Shown: one piece after another, positions 37,901-47,700 of the stretch
Layout of the letters: each line of letters starts with the position of its first letter
Position numbering within the stretch: position 1 is the first letter of the stretch
Assembly (NCBI RefSeq): GCF_905475465.1
Contig: NC_062255.1
Location: 2,914,001-2,978,000, forward strand
Length of the DNA stretch: 64,000 nucleotides
From: Pieris napi
Taxonomy: Eukaryota; Arthropoda; Insecta; Lepidoptera; Pieridae
Reading direction: 5' to 3'
Program-made: the position numbers and the translations under genes
The notes under the pieces: generated by a model
Told to the model about the DNA's origin: nothing
Databases searched by the model: none
What the model saw: only the letters and a program-made list of their open reading frames with translations

Positions 37901-40900
37901 AAATTACTACTGTGTACATAGAATAAAAGTTCATTTAGAAGTCTTACTTGTTGTACACCTGAGCTCCCAAGTCTCGCTGGAGCAACTTGAGTGTGGGGCT
38001 GTACGTCTCACTTCCATCCACCAACTTCGTTATCTCACCCATTACTAGATCCACTATCTCGTCTACCTGAAAATAATATTATATTTTTTCAATACATAAT
38101 TACACTTTTTATTATCGAATTCAGGCTAATTTCCTAATCATTACTATATTACGACTATACTGTCTATATATCCTACTATAAAGATTTGGAAAATACTGAA
38201 AATATCCAAAAATACAAGATCAATTTGAAAACTTTCTTCAGAATATTTTATCCAAATAATTATTTCCAAAATTAAAACAACGATCAATCAGCTAATGGCA
38301 TTTTTTTAAATATAATTTATTTATATACACTGTTTGCATAGGAATTACAAACAGTAATGAAAAATATGGTGCAACGGGCGGCCGTATCGATACTAAACGG
38401 TCTCTAAAAAACAGTAAAAAAAGAAAATAATTGTGAAACAGTGCAAGGGTGCGGTCAATGAAATCTTAATATTAATAAAGACAACTGGTAATTTATAAAA
38501 TCACTAAAACAGGGAGAATAACAATAGAAAAAGTAATAAAAATATAAAAACATTATTATTTAAAATTACAATAATAAAGATTTTAGCCTACACAGTGAAA
38601 TATTTCCTTAAGTTTGTGTGCTCGGGTCTATTCTCACTCATTAAATACATTCGATTACAAAATGCGCCTCATGGATCACATTTTTTTATATAGTTATTTA
38701 TGTTTTTACATATATATATCAGTACAGGTATCGGCAAACATCTTGAACAAATGTCCTTGTCTGCAGAAGCGATTTTTACGTATCACTGGGCGAGTGACGT
38801 GTCGATCGCGTGATTATTAAATCAGTTGACGTTGCGCAAACTTTCCCCCACTCCCTTGCTTAATGTTCAAGAAGTTTGCCGGAAACTGTATTGCTTATAT
38901 CATAGAACTGCATCGATTGATAGCGAATCTTAATTAATAGTTCGATTAACTACTACTAAGTCACAGTTTTCAAATTTCATTATAACTTTTTAATCATATG
39001 TATTTAAATAAATTGATTAATAAAATATAATGTTATCAAAATTAAGTTAAATAATAATAAGTTGTTTACCTCAAGCACTTTAAGATATGGGTACAACGTG
39101 ATAGCCGAGTGCGAAGCGTTGCTTCGTGATTTGAGAGTTCCCAAATTTCGTATGAACGCTTCCCTTATAACTTCACGCCATTCCTTTTCTGCCTCGTTCC
39201 ATAATTCCCGCTGGAATAAAGTTTATATTTGATCATATATAATAATTATGAACTTTTTTTATACATGTGTCTTTACTAAGACATCATGGAACATTACAAT
39301 CTAGTACATACAAGTCTAATCTAATAAACTAAAAAGGATGATGAACTTAAGAATTATTTAATCGGTTCCGAATTTTTAAACATTATTTCATAGAACAAAC
39401 TCACAAATTTTATTAATATTAAGTTTAAAATACATTGTTCTCGATTCATTTGAACAATTTGTTACCTTTTATCGCGGGCTTTTAGCGTGGCGACCCAATC
39501 AAGAAATTCCGTAACGAATATAAAAACCTAGCACACGAGACGTAATATAGGTGCGGCCAATACGCCTTAGAGCGGGAAAGAACGCATACTGCATCTCACA
39601 TCGGTCTGGCGTGATCGGTGACGTAGCGCAGGTGCGTTAGAGTGGGACAGAAGGCATACTGCGTATTCACATCTCTCTGACGAGATCGGACTATATAGGC
39701 GTGTTAGTCTGAGTTTGGTAGAGTGATATATTTAATTAATATAAAAAAAAACTTGAATTATAATTGCATAAGTTGATAAAAAATACTAAGCAATAGCTTT
39801 TCCGCGGCAGTCCCCGAGTGCCACACGTTTTTTTTTTAAATTTATTTTTAACAACTATAACTGTTAAAGCCCTCTCTATCTAAATCCATCAAAATCAATA
39901 TGACACATCACAATTGAAAACATTAAAATACTTACATATACCCGAACACTGGCGGACTCATCATCTTTTATAGCAATATTCTCGACATCAATTTCTCCGT
40001 TCATTTCCATTGCTATTTGTTCTGCACCTTTTGCCTTTAATTCTTCAAAGGATAATAAATCTTCTGCCGGTGATCTAAATAGCCCTTTTCTGTCATCTAC
40101 ATTATCCAGTTTTAGTTTATTTAGTAAGGGACAATTATAATCCAAAGGGGGCGGTGTATATTTGGGTTCAAAATGTGGTTCAATTCGTCGAATAGCTTGT
40201 AGGACGGTTTCACGTTGATCAAATAGAAACTTTGATTTGTCGAGTAGGTCATTTAATTGTATACCCTGGAAAATAAAATAAAATATCATAAAAGTTTGTG
40301 ATTAACTGGTATAACAAGTGCATTGTTTGATGTTTAAAACAAGAGTTGCGCTGACTACATTTTAAATCGTTTCATTAATTTTTTTTGCCAATTCAAAATC
40401 ATTTAATCATATAGACGACTCATTGGTCTAGTGGTTAGTACCCCTGACTGCATATCCATGGGTCCCGGGTTCGATCCCCGGCTGAGACGAACATCGATGT
40501 GATGAGCATTTGGTGTTGTGCTTAGGTCTTGGGTGTTTAAATATGTATTTATATGTCTATATATCTATAATATGTATGTATATCCGTTGCCTAGTATCCA
40601 TAACACAAGCTTCACCAGCTTAGCATGGGACTAGGTCAATTGGTGTAAATTGTCTTTAAAAAAAATATATATATATGTAGGTAACAATGTACACTTATGA
40701 ACAAACGTAAAAAATTAAACAGAATTTTGTGAACTGTATCACTTTAAAAAAAATTACTTACCTTTTCCTCCATTACTTGTCTATAATAACTCAAAACTGT
40801 ATTCTTGTCCTCAACTTCACTTCGCTCCACACACTCAAACATAGCGGCAAATGTTTGTGCATTAACAGCTACATCATTGTCAAGCATTTGTGACAGTACT

Positions 40901-43711
40901 GATTTTGCATTACCTAGCTGCCCCTATAAATAAAATATATATGCATTAATTTATATCGAATACTAATTTGCTTCATGTGCAAGTATTTAATATTTGATCA
41001 TCAGAAAAAGTAACACTAAATTTCTTTGAAAATAAATTTAAATTCAACTTAGTCCAACGAAAGCTCCAGTAGAATCCAATAGTATTTAGTAAACAAACAT
41101 ATGAACAAATATCTACTGTTTCTATGAAAGAAAAACCTTAATAGCACATTTCATCAGGTATGATGAATGGTATTTTTTTGTCAGTTGTGAAGTCAACTGT
41201 GTCTGTTGTTGCATTTCAGCTATTTGCTGCTAGCGATTAACAATTTAATTAATGCATGAAATGGATTAAATAAAAAATTTTTACCAAGGAAGCATGTCCA
41301 TGTAAGAGAATATTGTATATTTTAACATTGTTCACTTGTGGCAGTTGGGCATTCTTTGAACCTCTCATCATGTAATATTTTAGAACTCGATCAGCCTGAA
41401 AAACCATAATAGTTCTACATACATTTTTTTTTATTTTTCTTCGCTTATCTAGAATCAACCTCTTGGCTTTTATCAGATTGCAATTACAAAAATGCAGAAT
41501 GCAATTGTTTTCCCTCTGTAACTCGCAAACTATCAAACTGTGGCAAGTCGAGATGAGTTGCTGAAGTCTCCTTTTATATTGTTCAATTGATATTTTAATG
41601 TTTCCTCGGCATTGGTAATTCCCAAATATTTATATTTAAATTAAATCTAATATATTTATTAAGTAAAAAGTTTTCACACAGAATTTGTTGATTCTCCTTA
41701 AACATGTCAAACCTTATCTAACACAAAAAGATAAGAGATGAGAAACCAGGACAGTGTCCAAATTTTACTAGTTAACAACTTTGCTCTATATACAAAAATG
41801 AAATGCTAAAATTTTGATAAAAGATGTGTCAGAGGAGAATAAAAATAACTAATTTTTAGTCCAAGCTCATGTATTTTGTACATATTATATTCATTATTTG
41901 TCAGAACTATACAAAATTATTCCTCAATAGAATATAAAATTCTCATTCTTATATATATATTTAGATAAGGTCTCAATAATTATTGAATATAATATAATAA
42001 TATTAAAATCAATGTTTATCTTTTTATTACGGCATGCAATATATACCACATATGTACTGATTATTATACATAATATTATTTATACTCATTTAGGAATTTG
42101 TTATAATGCTTTACCTCAGCCACCATATTCAGTGAGCAGAGAAGTTGCAAGTGTGAAGACAATGTCCTTTGCAATCCTTCTTCTTTCCCTCTACGCTCCA
42201 GTTCTTTTATATCTTCTTTCATGTTGATTTCCTGCACGGCTCTTCGCTTATCACGTAATTTTTTACGCTTATCTTTCAAAGCCTTTTGCCTGTGGAGTCA
42301 TATTATCTCATAATTATAAATATTTAAAAAAATGCAACAAGATGCCAAATTATTGTTCATTATTTAAAAAAACTCATGACTACTTAAATACTTACGCTTT
42401 TTTAAGACCCAAATTCTGTATTGCTTCAATTTTTGAATTTACTATGTCATCACTCTGATTAATATCAGCTATCTCATTCTGCAGAGCTGGATCCTCACAA
42501 ATTTCTTCTAGTGCTTGATGTGATAAACCTTGTAATCTATAAATATAGGTACTTAACTATAAATACTAAACATTGCAATCATAAATAGAGTATTTCCTAG
42601 TAAATTAGTTGGTGATCTCTACTGAGAAAGTATCTTTTCTTCTTTCTCATTTACTAATCATAAAGAAAAATAATTGTCTTAAAACTTACTGCAAAGTGGT
42701 CAAATGACCCATGAGTTCCTGATCATAATTATCCAACAATTGATTATCAACAAAAAGTTCTCGGAATACTGCATGTGGACTCTTTGGAACTGTGACTGAA
42801 GATTCAGATTTGTAAGGCTCATTATAATTAAATTCTTGAGTGACACCTTCATTGATGGCATATCTAAGGTCCTGTAATCTTTGGTCAAATAATGTAGCTT
42901 TTCTAAAATCATAATAACTCTGTTTGACCATATCATTATACTGTTTTGTTTTAAATCTATTTTCTATAGAGGTAATTTTGTGATTTGTAAATATAAGAGC
43001 ACATTTATCATCTTCTAGAGTATTTTCTGATGGTATCTTTAGAATTTTCTTTTTCACTGTCTCCAACAGCTCGGGATCAACTTCAATATTGTTTACTTTC
43101 TGTAAAGGCTTTGTCAGTTGATGCAATTGTCCAAGAGAAACTGAACTTGATGCTAATTTTGATAAGTGAGAAGCATGTAATTTACTAATTGACACTTTTG
43201 ATTCCAACATACTTCCATGATTAACTGTAAATTTAATGCATATTTACAGTAAGCATACACACAAAATTATACATTGACATCATAAATTTATATACCAACC
43301 TTCTAAAAGTTCCCCATACTTTTTATAAGCTTTGTGTTTGATTTTTTTCTTATGAGTCTTAAGAGCACTGGCTGTTTTCGTAGATTGATGTCTTATAGAA
43401 TAGACGTTTTCTACAACACAACAAAAAACATTCACGTTATGCAATACTACATACTATATATAGGTTATGATTATTTAATTGTTGAAGTAAATGTATTATG
43501 TATGTATACTCTGAAATTATAACTTATAACACACATTATTTATGAAGTTAAGCTGTAAATTACCTGGAGTAGAGGATGATTGTAGGATTCTTTGGCAAAA
43601 TGAGCATTTTACCTCTGTAACCAATGTGTTTTTCAAAACAAAAAGAGATGAATTATTTAATCCTTGTAAATTGTTTTGATATATGTTCCGGGCCGAAATT
43701 AACCGGTGCAT
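24241..43711 (-). CDS. POLRMT: DNA-directed RNA polymerase, mitochondrial
   Basis: Single-subunit T7-like polymerase that transcribes mitochondrial DNA. Exons 5' to 3': 43564-43711, 43300-43410, 42690-43224, 42396-42536, 42115-42289, 41285-41395, 40762-40923, 39936-40265, 39070-39210, 37948-38066, 36259-36433, 35233-35351, 34269-34487, 33247-33396, 32308-32502, 31553-31762, 30416-30570, 29461-29612, 28677-28836, 27490-27619, 26738-26866, 25656-25827, 24870-24961, 24241-24367: 1385 codons plus stop, in phase. N-terminal residues 1-50 are basic and Ser/Asn-rich, as in a mitochondrial targeting peptide. About 370-461 is the pentatricopeptide-like domain. Catalysis: HQDGSCNGLQHYAALG (Asp1076), RRKVIKQTVMTTVYG (Lys1145, Tyr1153) and SVHDCFWTH (Asp1299), equivalent to T7 D537, K631, Y639 and D812. 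It ends VYFFS, as the family does. Length is close to that of the Drosophila enzyme. All catalytic residues are present. Confidence 0.97.
24512..24792. mobile_element. MITE with GGGAGCGTTCAAGTATTACG ends, copy 1
   Basis: GGGAGCGTTCAAGTATTACG and its reverse complement CGTAATACTTGAACGCTCCC bound 281 bp. G-rich runs lie near both ends. ATA on each side may be a 3-bp duplication. Related to 30650-30909 (shared ACGTTTCGTGACCACCTA core, inverted) and, at the tips only, to 28175 and 49484. In POLRMT intron 23. Confidence 0.82.
25091..25210. repeat. Two-copy tandem repeat of about 66 bp
   Basis: ATTACTTAAAACTGACATAA and the next 35 bases occur at 25091 and again at 25157 with two or three changes, separated by A-rich and CA-rich linkers. 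In POLRMT intron 22. Confidence 0.8.
26210..26480 (+). repeat. Non-LTR-like 3' tail, ACTGGCAATAAACTCTCCGC type
   Basis: CATTTATTCATATAGGTAAC, GTACACTTATGAACGTCAAC and AACTGGCAATAAACTCTCCG match the block at 36930-37200, so this is a dispersed family. Probably the 3' UTR of a LINE (inference). In POLRMT intron 21. Confidence 0.55.
27126..27415 (+). mobile_element. SINE, near-complete, tRNA-derived
   Basis: Head GCCTAGTGGCTTCAGCGTGC acts as a box A and GTAGGATCGATCCCCGGC as a box B. Body: CATCGTGAGGAAACCG, GTGTGTCAGGTACTGGAGGC, ATGATCATGAAACAGATACA. End: CCTAAAAAGGTTGTAGC with an AT-rich tail. Relatives lie at 7596, 11399, 15464, 56316, 61470 and 63888, making it the most frequent SINE here. 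In POLRMT intron 20. Confidence 0.85.
28175..28405. mobile_element. MITE related to 49484-49699, right end eroded
   Basis: Starts GGGACCGTTCGTGTATTACG, with internal GATTACGTCAACAGT, TTTTCGAGGATTCCT and AGTAAATCTGCTTAC. The same segments appear in reverse order and strand in the 49484-49699 element. In POLRMT intron 19. Confidence 0.7.
28905..29195. repeat. Dispersed repeat with (TA)n start, copy 2
   Basis: A TA run of about 30 bases, then AAGAAAAATGGTCTTCGTTT and TTTTCCTAGATGGTTTATGG, ending TTCCTAGCGGGAAGT. Matches copy 1 at 9361 with short deletions. In POLRMT intron 18. Confidence 0.65.
29199..29420. repeat. Palindrome-ended repeat (GTAAGAAGTGAAACTTC type), part
   Basis: GTGTGCGTGTACTAGGTGTA, then AAGAAGTGAAACTTCTTTAT and AACAAAAGGCTTTTATTATC. 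The reverse complement of the same order occurs at 32890-33225. Same element family, opposite strands, inside one gene. Confidence 0.6.
29638..30005. repeat. Palindrome-ended repeat (AAGAAGTTATACTTC type)
   Basis: Starts AAAAAAAGGGTGCGTATACA, then GCGTAAGAAGTTATACTTCT; ends GTGCCTAAAGAAGTATAACT. Same end motifs as 51319-51825 and 56595-57120. The ends each hold the near-palindrome GAAGTTATACTTC. In POLRMT intron 17. Confidence 0.6.
30137..30290 (-). repeat. Fragment of the GRRYHLTS non-LTR-like tail
   Basis: Minus strand encodes FDLGSFKKRAYQFLK, then GRRYHLTSGEPLARLP, the same end as at 55525-55768. Over 150 bp shared with the other copies. In POLRMT intron 17. Confidence 0.65.
30650..30909. 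mobile_element. MITE of the GAGCGTTCAAGTATTACG family, copy 2
   Basis: GAGCGTTCAAGTATTACGTC at the left, ACGTAATACTTGAAC at the right. The interior (AAAACGTTTCGTGACCACCT, CGTAATTCAATCC) is the reverse complement of that of the 24512-24792 element. CTTAG flanks both ends. In POLRMT intron 16. Confidence 0.78.
31095..31230. repeat. Dispersed repeat, GGCGGCCTTATCGCT type
   Basis: AACACTTCGTTGCATATACA, then GGCGGCCTTATCGCTTTCGA and TCTTCCAGGCAACC. Similar blocks at 33495-33535, 38320-38410 and 50395-50505. Likely a retroposon tail; class uncertain. In POLRMT intron 16. Confidence 0.5.
32048..32190 (-). repeat. Fragment of the GRRYHLTS non-LTR-like tail
   Basis: GGGCCAAACGGGTAGGAAGC, then CACTCTCAGTGCCAGAGGAA and AAGAATTGGTACGCTCTTTT follow the family order. 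In POLRMT intron 15. Confidence 0.6.
32890..33225. repeat. Palindrome-ended repeat (AAGTGAAACTTC type), longer copy
   Basis: Bounded by GAAGTGAAACTTCTTTATCG and AAAGAAGTTTCACTTCTTAC plus GTGTACTAGTACAC. The right part is the reverse complement of 29199-29420. In POLRMT intron 14. Confidence 0.62.
35557..35660 (-). repeat. Fragment of the GRRYHLTS non-LTR-like tail
   Basis: GGGGGCAAACGGGCAGGAGG and CACTCTCAATGCCAGAGGGC after a TATATA run. Short copy, in POLRMT intron 11. Confidence 0.6.
35871..36242 (+). repeat. Dispersed repeat, CTAGCAGACTCGGCCAAG type
   Basis: CTAGCAGACTCGGCCAAGAG through CAACACAGCGCCATCTGTTA to GACGCGTAATTTATATATAT. Nearly complete copy of the family seen at 2648 and 59920. 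Ends 16 bp from exon 11 of POLRMT (36259). Confidence 0.65.
36930..37330 (+). repeat. Composite of two non-LTR-like tails
   Basis: 36930-37120 matches the block at 26210-26480 (AACTGGCAAGAAACTCTCCA). 37120-37330 matches the GRRYHLTS tail in forward orientation (GGCCGGCAACGCACTCGCGA). Either one LINE 3' end or a nested pair. In POLRMT intron 10. Confidence 0.55.
39510..39700. repeat. Degenerate two-copy GC-rich tandem repeat
   Basis: TAGAGCGGGAAAGAACGCAT, ACTGCATCTCACATCGGTCT is echoed by TAGAGTGGGACAGAAGGCAT, ACTGCGTATTCACATCTCTC about 77 bases later. GC-rich compared with the surroundings. In POLRMT intron 8. Origin unknown. Confidence 0.6.
40413..40669 (+). mobile_element. Second SINE family, tRNA-derived
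   Basis: Starts GACGACTCATTGGTCTAGTG (box A TGGTCTAGTGGTTAG) with box B GGGTTCGATCCCC. The body holds GGTGTTGTGCTTAGGTCTTG and CTTCACCAGCTTAGCATGGG, and the copy ends in an A-rich tail. The tRNA-like arms are followed by unrelated sequence, so it is a SINE and not a tRNA gene. In POLRMT intron 7. Confidence 0.8.
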
Positions 43712-44768
43712 TTTATATATATTATGTTAACGACCCACATAAGAAATTATTAAATCAATTTCTTCAAAAAACCATGCCGAATTCTTATTTAGAAACACAA
43801 ATTTATAAACACCAAAACACGTGAAATAGGTATGAGAAACTAGAAAGTGCAGGATATGTTAAATGTCAGCTATCAATGTCATCACAGACATGTGCAGCAT
43901 ACTCTTGATACTTGTTATTTAATTTAATTTAAATTTTACTAGATTTTACAGAAAGATTAATCGCAATATGGACATTCAATTTTTTATTGAAACCTTAAGT
44001 CACGCAATGAATTCTACAATCGCATCACATCAGATTTTAGAATTTATAGTATGAGTGCATAGGCACGATCTCGGTGATGTTAATTTTTCGCCTGGATGCC
44101 TGTTGATGCTAGAGTATGTTATTTTATTATTATGACGTCTTAGGTCCATATTCTAATTCGTATCCCAAGTCACAATCTCGTCTTCAGAACTCTCAAATTA
44201 ACTTAAGATTTCATACAGAAAGGATTGTTTGATAGCTCTTGAAACTCGATTAAGTTTGATTGATATTCCAGAATAGTAATATGTCAAGTGGAACTTGGTA
44301 TGGTACATTAATCGTTTCCTTACGATTTGCTTTTAATCAAATACCCAAAAACTTATATGATATTATTAGTTTCTTGCTAGTTCTATTAGCCTACTCTGCG
44401 CCCTTGAACTGGTAATATATAAAAGTTGAAACTACAAATGGCCTCCTCCTCCATTTGTTTTCACACTGACGTTCAGACTTCAGAACTTTATAACAGTATA
44501 TAGTTATAGTTAAATATATCACTAATTTTGTATGAATATAAATATGTATATCTCGAAATACAAACGTCAAATATAAAATATCCCTCATTTATTGTCTGTG
44601 CTCTGTATTCAATATTCAGTATTCTGTACAAAAGTCAAAATCCAAAATAAAAAGTTGAATTAATAATATTTTTATGTTTGCGTGTATTGTGTACATGGAT
44701 TGAGTTCTCTAAATTCCTAAATTAAATTACGCAGTCTCTTTTTTTATTTATGCAGCTGTTTTCCAAAT
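43712..44768. promoter_or_regulatory. Divergent spacer, candidate shared promoter of POLRMT and the ZAD zinc-finger gene
   Basis: The two start codons face away from each other across 1,057 bp. No transposon of the families seen elsewhere is recognisable here, unlike nearly every other spacer. A pyrimidine-rich tract followed by ATGCAG at 44735-44755 looks like a splice acceptor, so the zinc-finger gene may have a 5' UTR exon further left. No core promoter motif is convincing. Confidence 0.4.
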
Positions 44769-47700
44769 ATGGAAGATAAAACATATATTAGTATGTAAAA
44801 CTTATTTAATTTTCTGCTTGTTATAATTAGGTAATATATTGCAGACTAATGATTAACATTTTAATTATTATTTCCTGAAACAGGTAACGACGAGCTCAGT
44901 CTAAAACTCTTTAAGTTACGTTTTAAGTATGATTGGCTATTTAAGAAAAAGAAACAAGCTTGGAGGTAAGTTAATTTTCAGCTTACTTTTTAAATGCAAC
45001 ATACGTTTAGCTCTTATTTAGCTATTAAATTTTATGTTATGTTACCTGTCATCACTGTACAAATTCATGTTATTTAACCTTGAGCTTTGGTTATTAGCAA
45101 AATAATTGGAGTTTAACTTGAAGGCATATTTATACAATTATTTACCTATTTTTCCTCACATTATTGTGGGATAATGGGATTCTACATAGTTTCCCATAGT
45201 CTACAGAAGTATATCATAGCATATTATATTATTGTCCACAAATATAGAAAAAAAATTAGATTAGTATGTTATGTATTATTATGTTATATAAAGTAGACAA
45301 AACTTTTATTTTCAGTGAATTTTATAAGATATTACTTGAAAATGGATTTCCAAAAGATATGCCTGTGTCATATATTAGGAAAAAGTGGACATATACTTAT
45401 GATGTGAGTTACCATTGTTATAATTAAAAAATCTGAAGTTAAAGTATATTCATTTTTTAGTTAAAATTCTATTAATATCACTTAATTCTCATAAAACTGT
45501 AAAAAATATTAAGCTAACAATACTTCTATTTATGCATACCTACAAATCAAAAATTTACAAATGAAACACCTACTTGGCACTAATTTAACCTTTTTTTCAA
45601 ATTAAAGGAAATGAAATGATATTACAGCAGAAATGTTGAAATGACTAATTGTTTTTCATAATTTTCTTCTTTTATATTATACATATGTAGGTGCCGCAGC
45701 CAACTAGCTTAATTAGCCATTCAATTAACAGCCAAGCCTTTTAACTAAACGGCACCATTTAACTAGCGGCCTGAAAGATGTTCAGTAGGTTGATCAGACA
45801 GCTAGACTCGGATCAATAATGTTTCATTACTTGCCTAGCCTGTTGACTGTTAATTTAAATTTAATTCCACTCTCAAACTCGAAACAAAACTCTTCAATTG
45901 AACGGCTGTTAATTGAACTGCTAATTAAGCTAGTTGGCTGCGACATATGCACCATATAAAATATGAGAATCAAGTATAGAGGTTTTTATTTACTTTTTCA
46001 GTGTTATAAAATAGCAAAAAGGGATAAGAATACTAGTTGGAAGTACTATAAAATGTTTGATAAACATTTTGGTAAAAAAGTTATTTTGGACCCAAAATAC
46101 CAATCTTGTAAGTTAAAATTATACTTCTTTGATAGATAGATATATATAAATTATACTTTTTTGATGGATAGATAGATATTATAAATTATAATAGCTTGGT
46201 CACTTTTGTAAAATAAAGAAGGCTTGTGTCTAATAAATAAATCAAAAACTACTTCTAAAGTACCTACAAAGTAAATTAGAACATATAAGAAGCAAATATA
46301 ATTTTCACTATATGCTAAAGTCATAATGTTAATGTTATGGAAATGATGGCTTAAATGCTTAAGAATTTTTGTGTAATTAATTATGATTCACGTTCAATTA
46401 TAGAACTAATTTGTACATGTCCATGTATCTTTTTGAATAGGCCATGACAAAGTTATGTTTTATACTGAAAATTCCATCTTATATCTGGATATGTTACATG
46501 TTTTCAGGGAATGATGAATGGCGACTTAAATTAATAATATGTATAACTGAAACTAAGCAAATGAATTTTGATAATTTTACAATGTGGAGGTAAGAATTAA
46601 TATAGAATACTATCTGACCTGGCAAACGTCGTTTTGCCATGTACATCATTTATAATAAAAAAAATAGGGGTTGATCGTAGAGGGGTGAAAATTAGGGGTT
46701 TTATGTATTTTTAAAGCTGTATCATAAAAAAAAGATATATCTAAAAATAAAAAATAAAATTTAGGGGTGGACTACCCTTAACATTTAGGGGGATGAAAAA
46801 TAGATGTTGTCCGATTCTCAGACATACCCAATATGCAAACAAATTTTCATGAGAATCGGTCAAGCCGTTTCGAAGGAGTTTAACTACAAACACCGTGACA
46901 CGAGAATTTTATATATTAGACTAGCTGATCCGGCAAACGTCGTTTTGCCATGTTTATCATTTATAATAAAAAATAGGGGTTGATCGTAGAGGGGTGAAAG
47001 TTAGGGGTTGTATGTATTTTTTAATGCTGTATCATAAAAAAAAAATCAGAAAAAAAAACAAAAAATTAAAAAAAAAATTTTTGGGGTGGACACCCTTAAC
47101 CCGTACCCTTAACATTTAAGGGGGATGAAAAATAGATGTTGTCCGATTCTCAGACATACCCAATAAGCACACGAAATTTCATGAGAATTGGTCGAGCCGT
47201 TTCGGAGGAGTATGGCAACGAAAACTGTGACACGAGAATTTTATATATTAGATTTAGCAAGTTGAATATAATTGTTATGAAATTATAAATGTTTTAAAAA
47301 AATTTAAGTCCATTAATTTCAAGGATTTATTATTTGTATCCAAGGCGGGTTCTAATGTTAATAACATTTATTTTAACGTAACACAAGGTCATGGTATGAG
47401 TTTTCATACAAATTGAATGAACGAAATCTGATAACCGCTAAGGTTACGTGAAAATAATTCATGGTATAAATAAGCGATTCATCTTTGTTATACTTTATGA
47501 ATAGCCTCATGGTACCTACATGGCTCATGGTGCCCCCCTAAACAAACTTATTGATAGTTTTATTAGGTACCTACTAGCTGGCCTGGCGAACATCGTACCG
47601 CCTAACAGTCGATTCTTTTTTTTTTTTAAATACTTATTCTGCTATTCGGGACACCGGTCTAGCTAGTAAGATAAAAAAAAGAAAATTGATAATACAACAA

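Noticed and set aside
40413..40490. tRNA gene (GGTCTAGTGGTTAG and GGGTTCGATCCCC)
   Set aside because: Followed directly by a non-tRNA body and A-rich tail; a second SINE family is the simpler reading.
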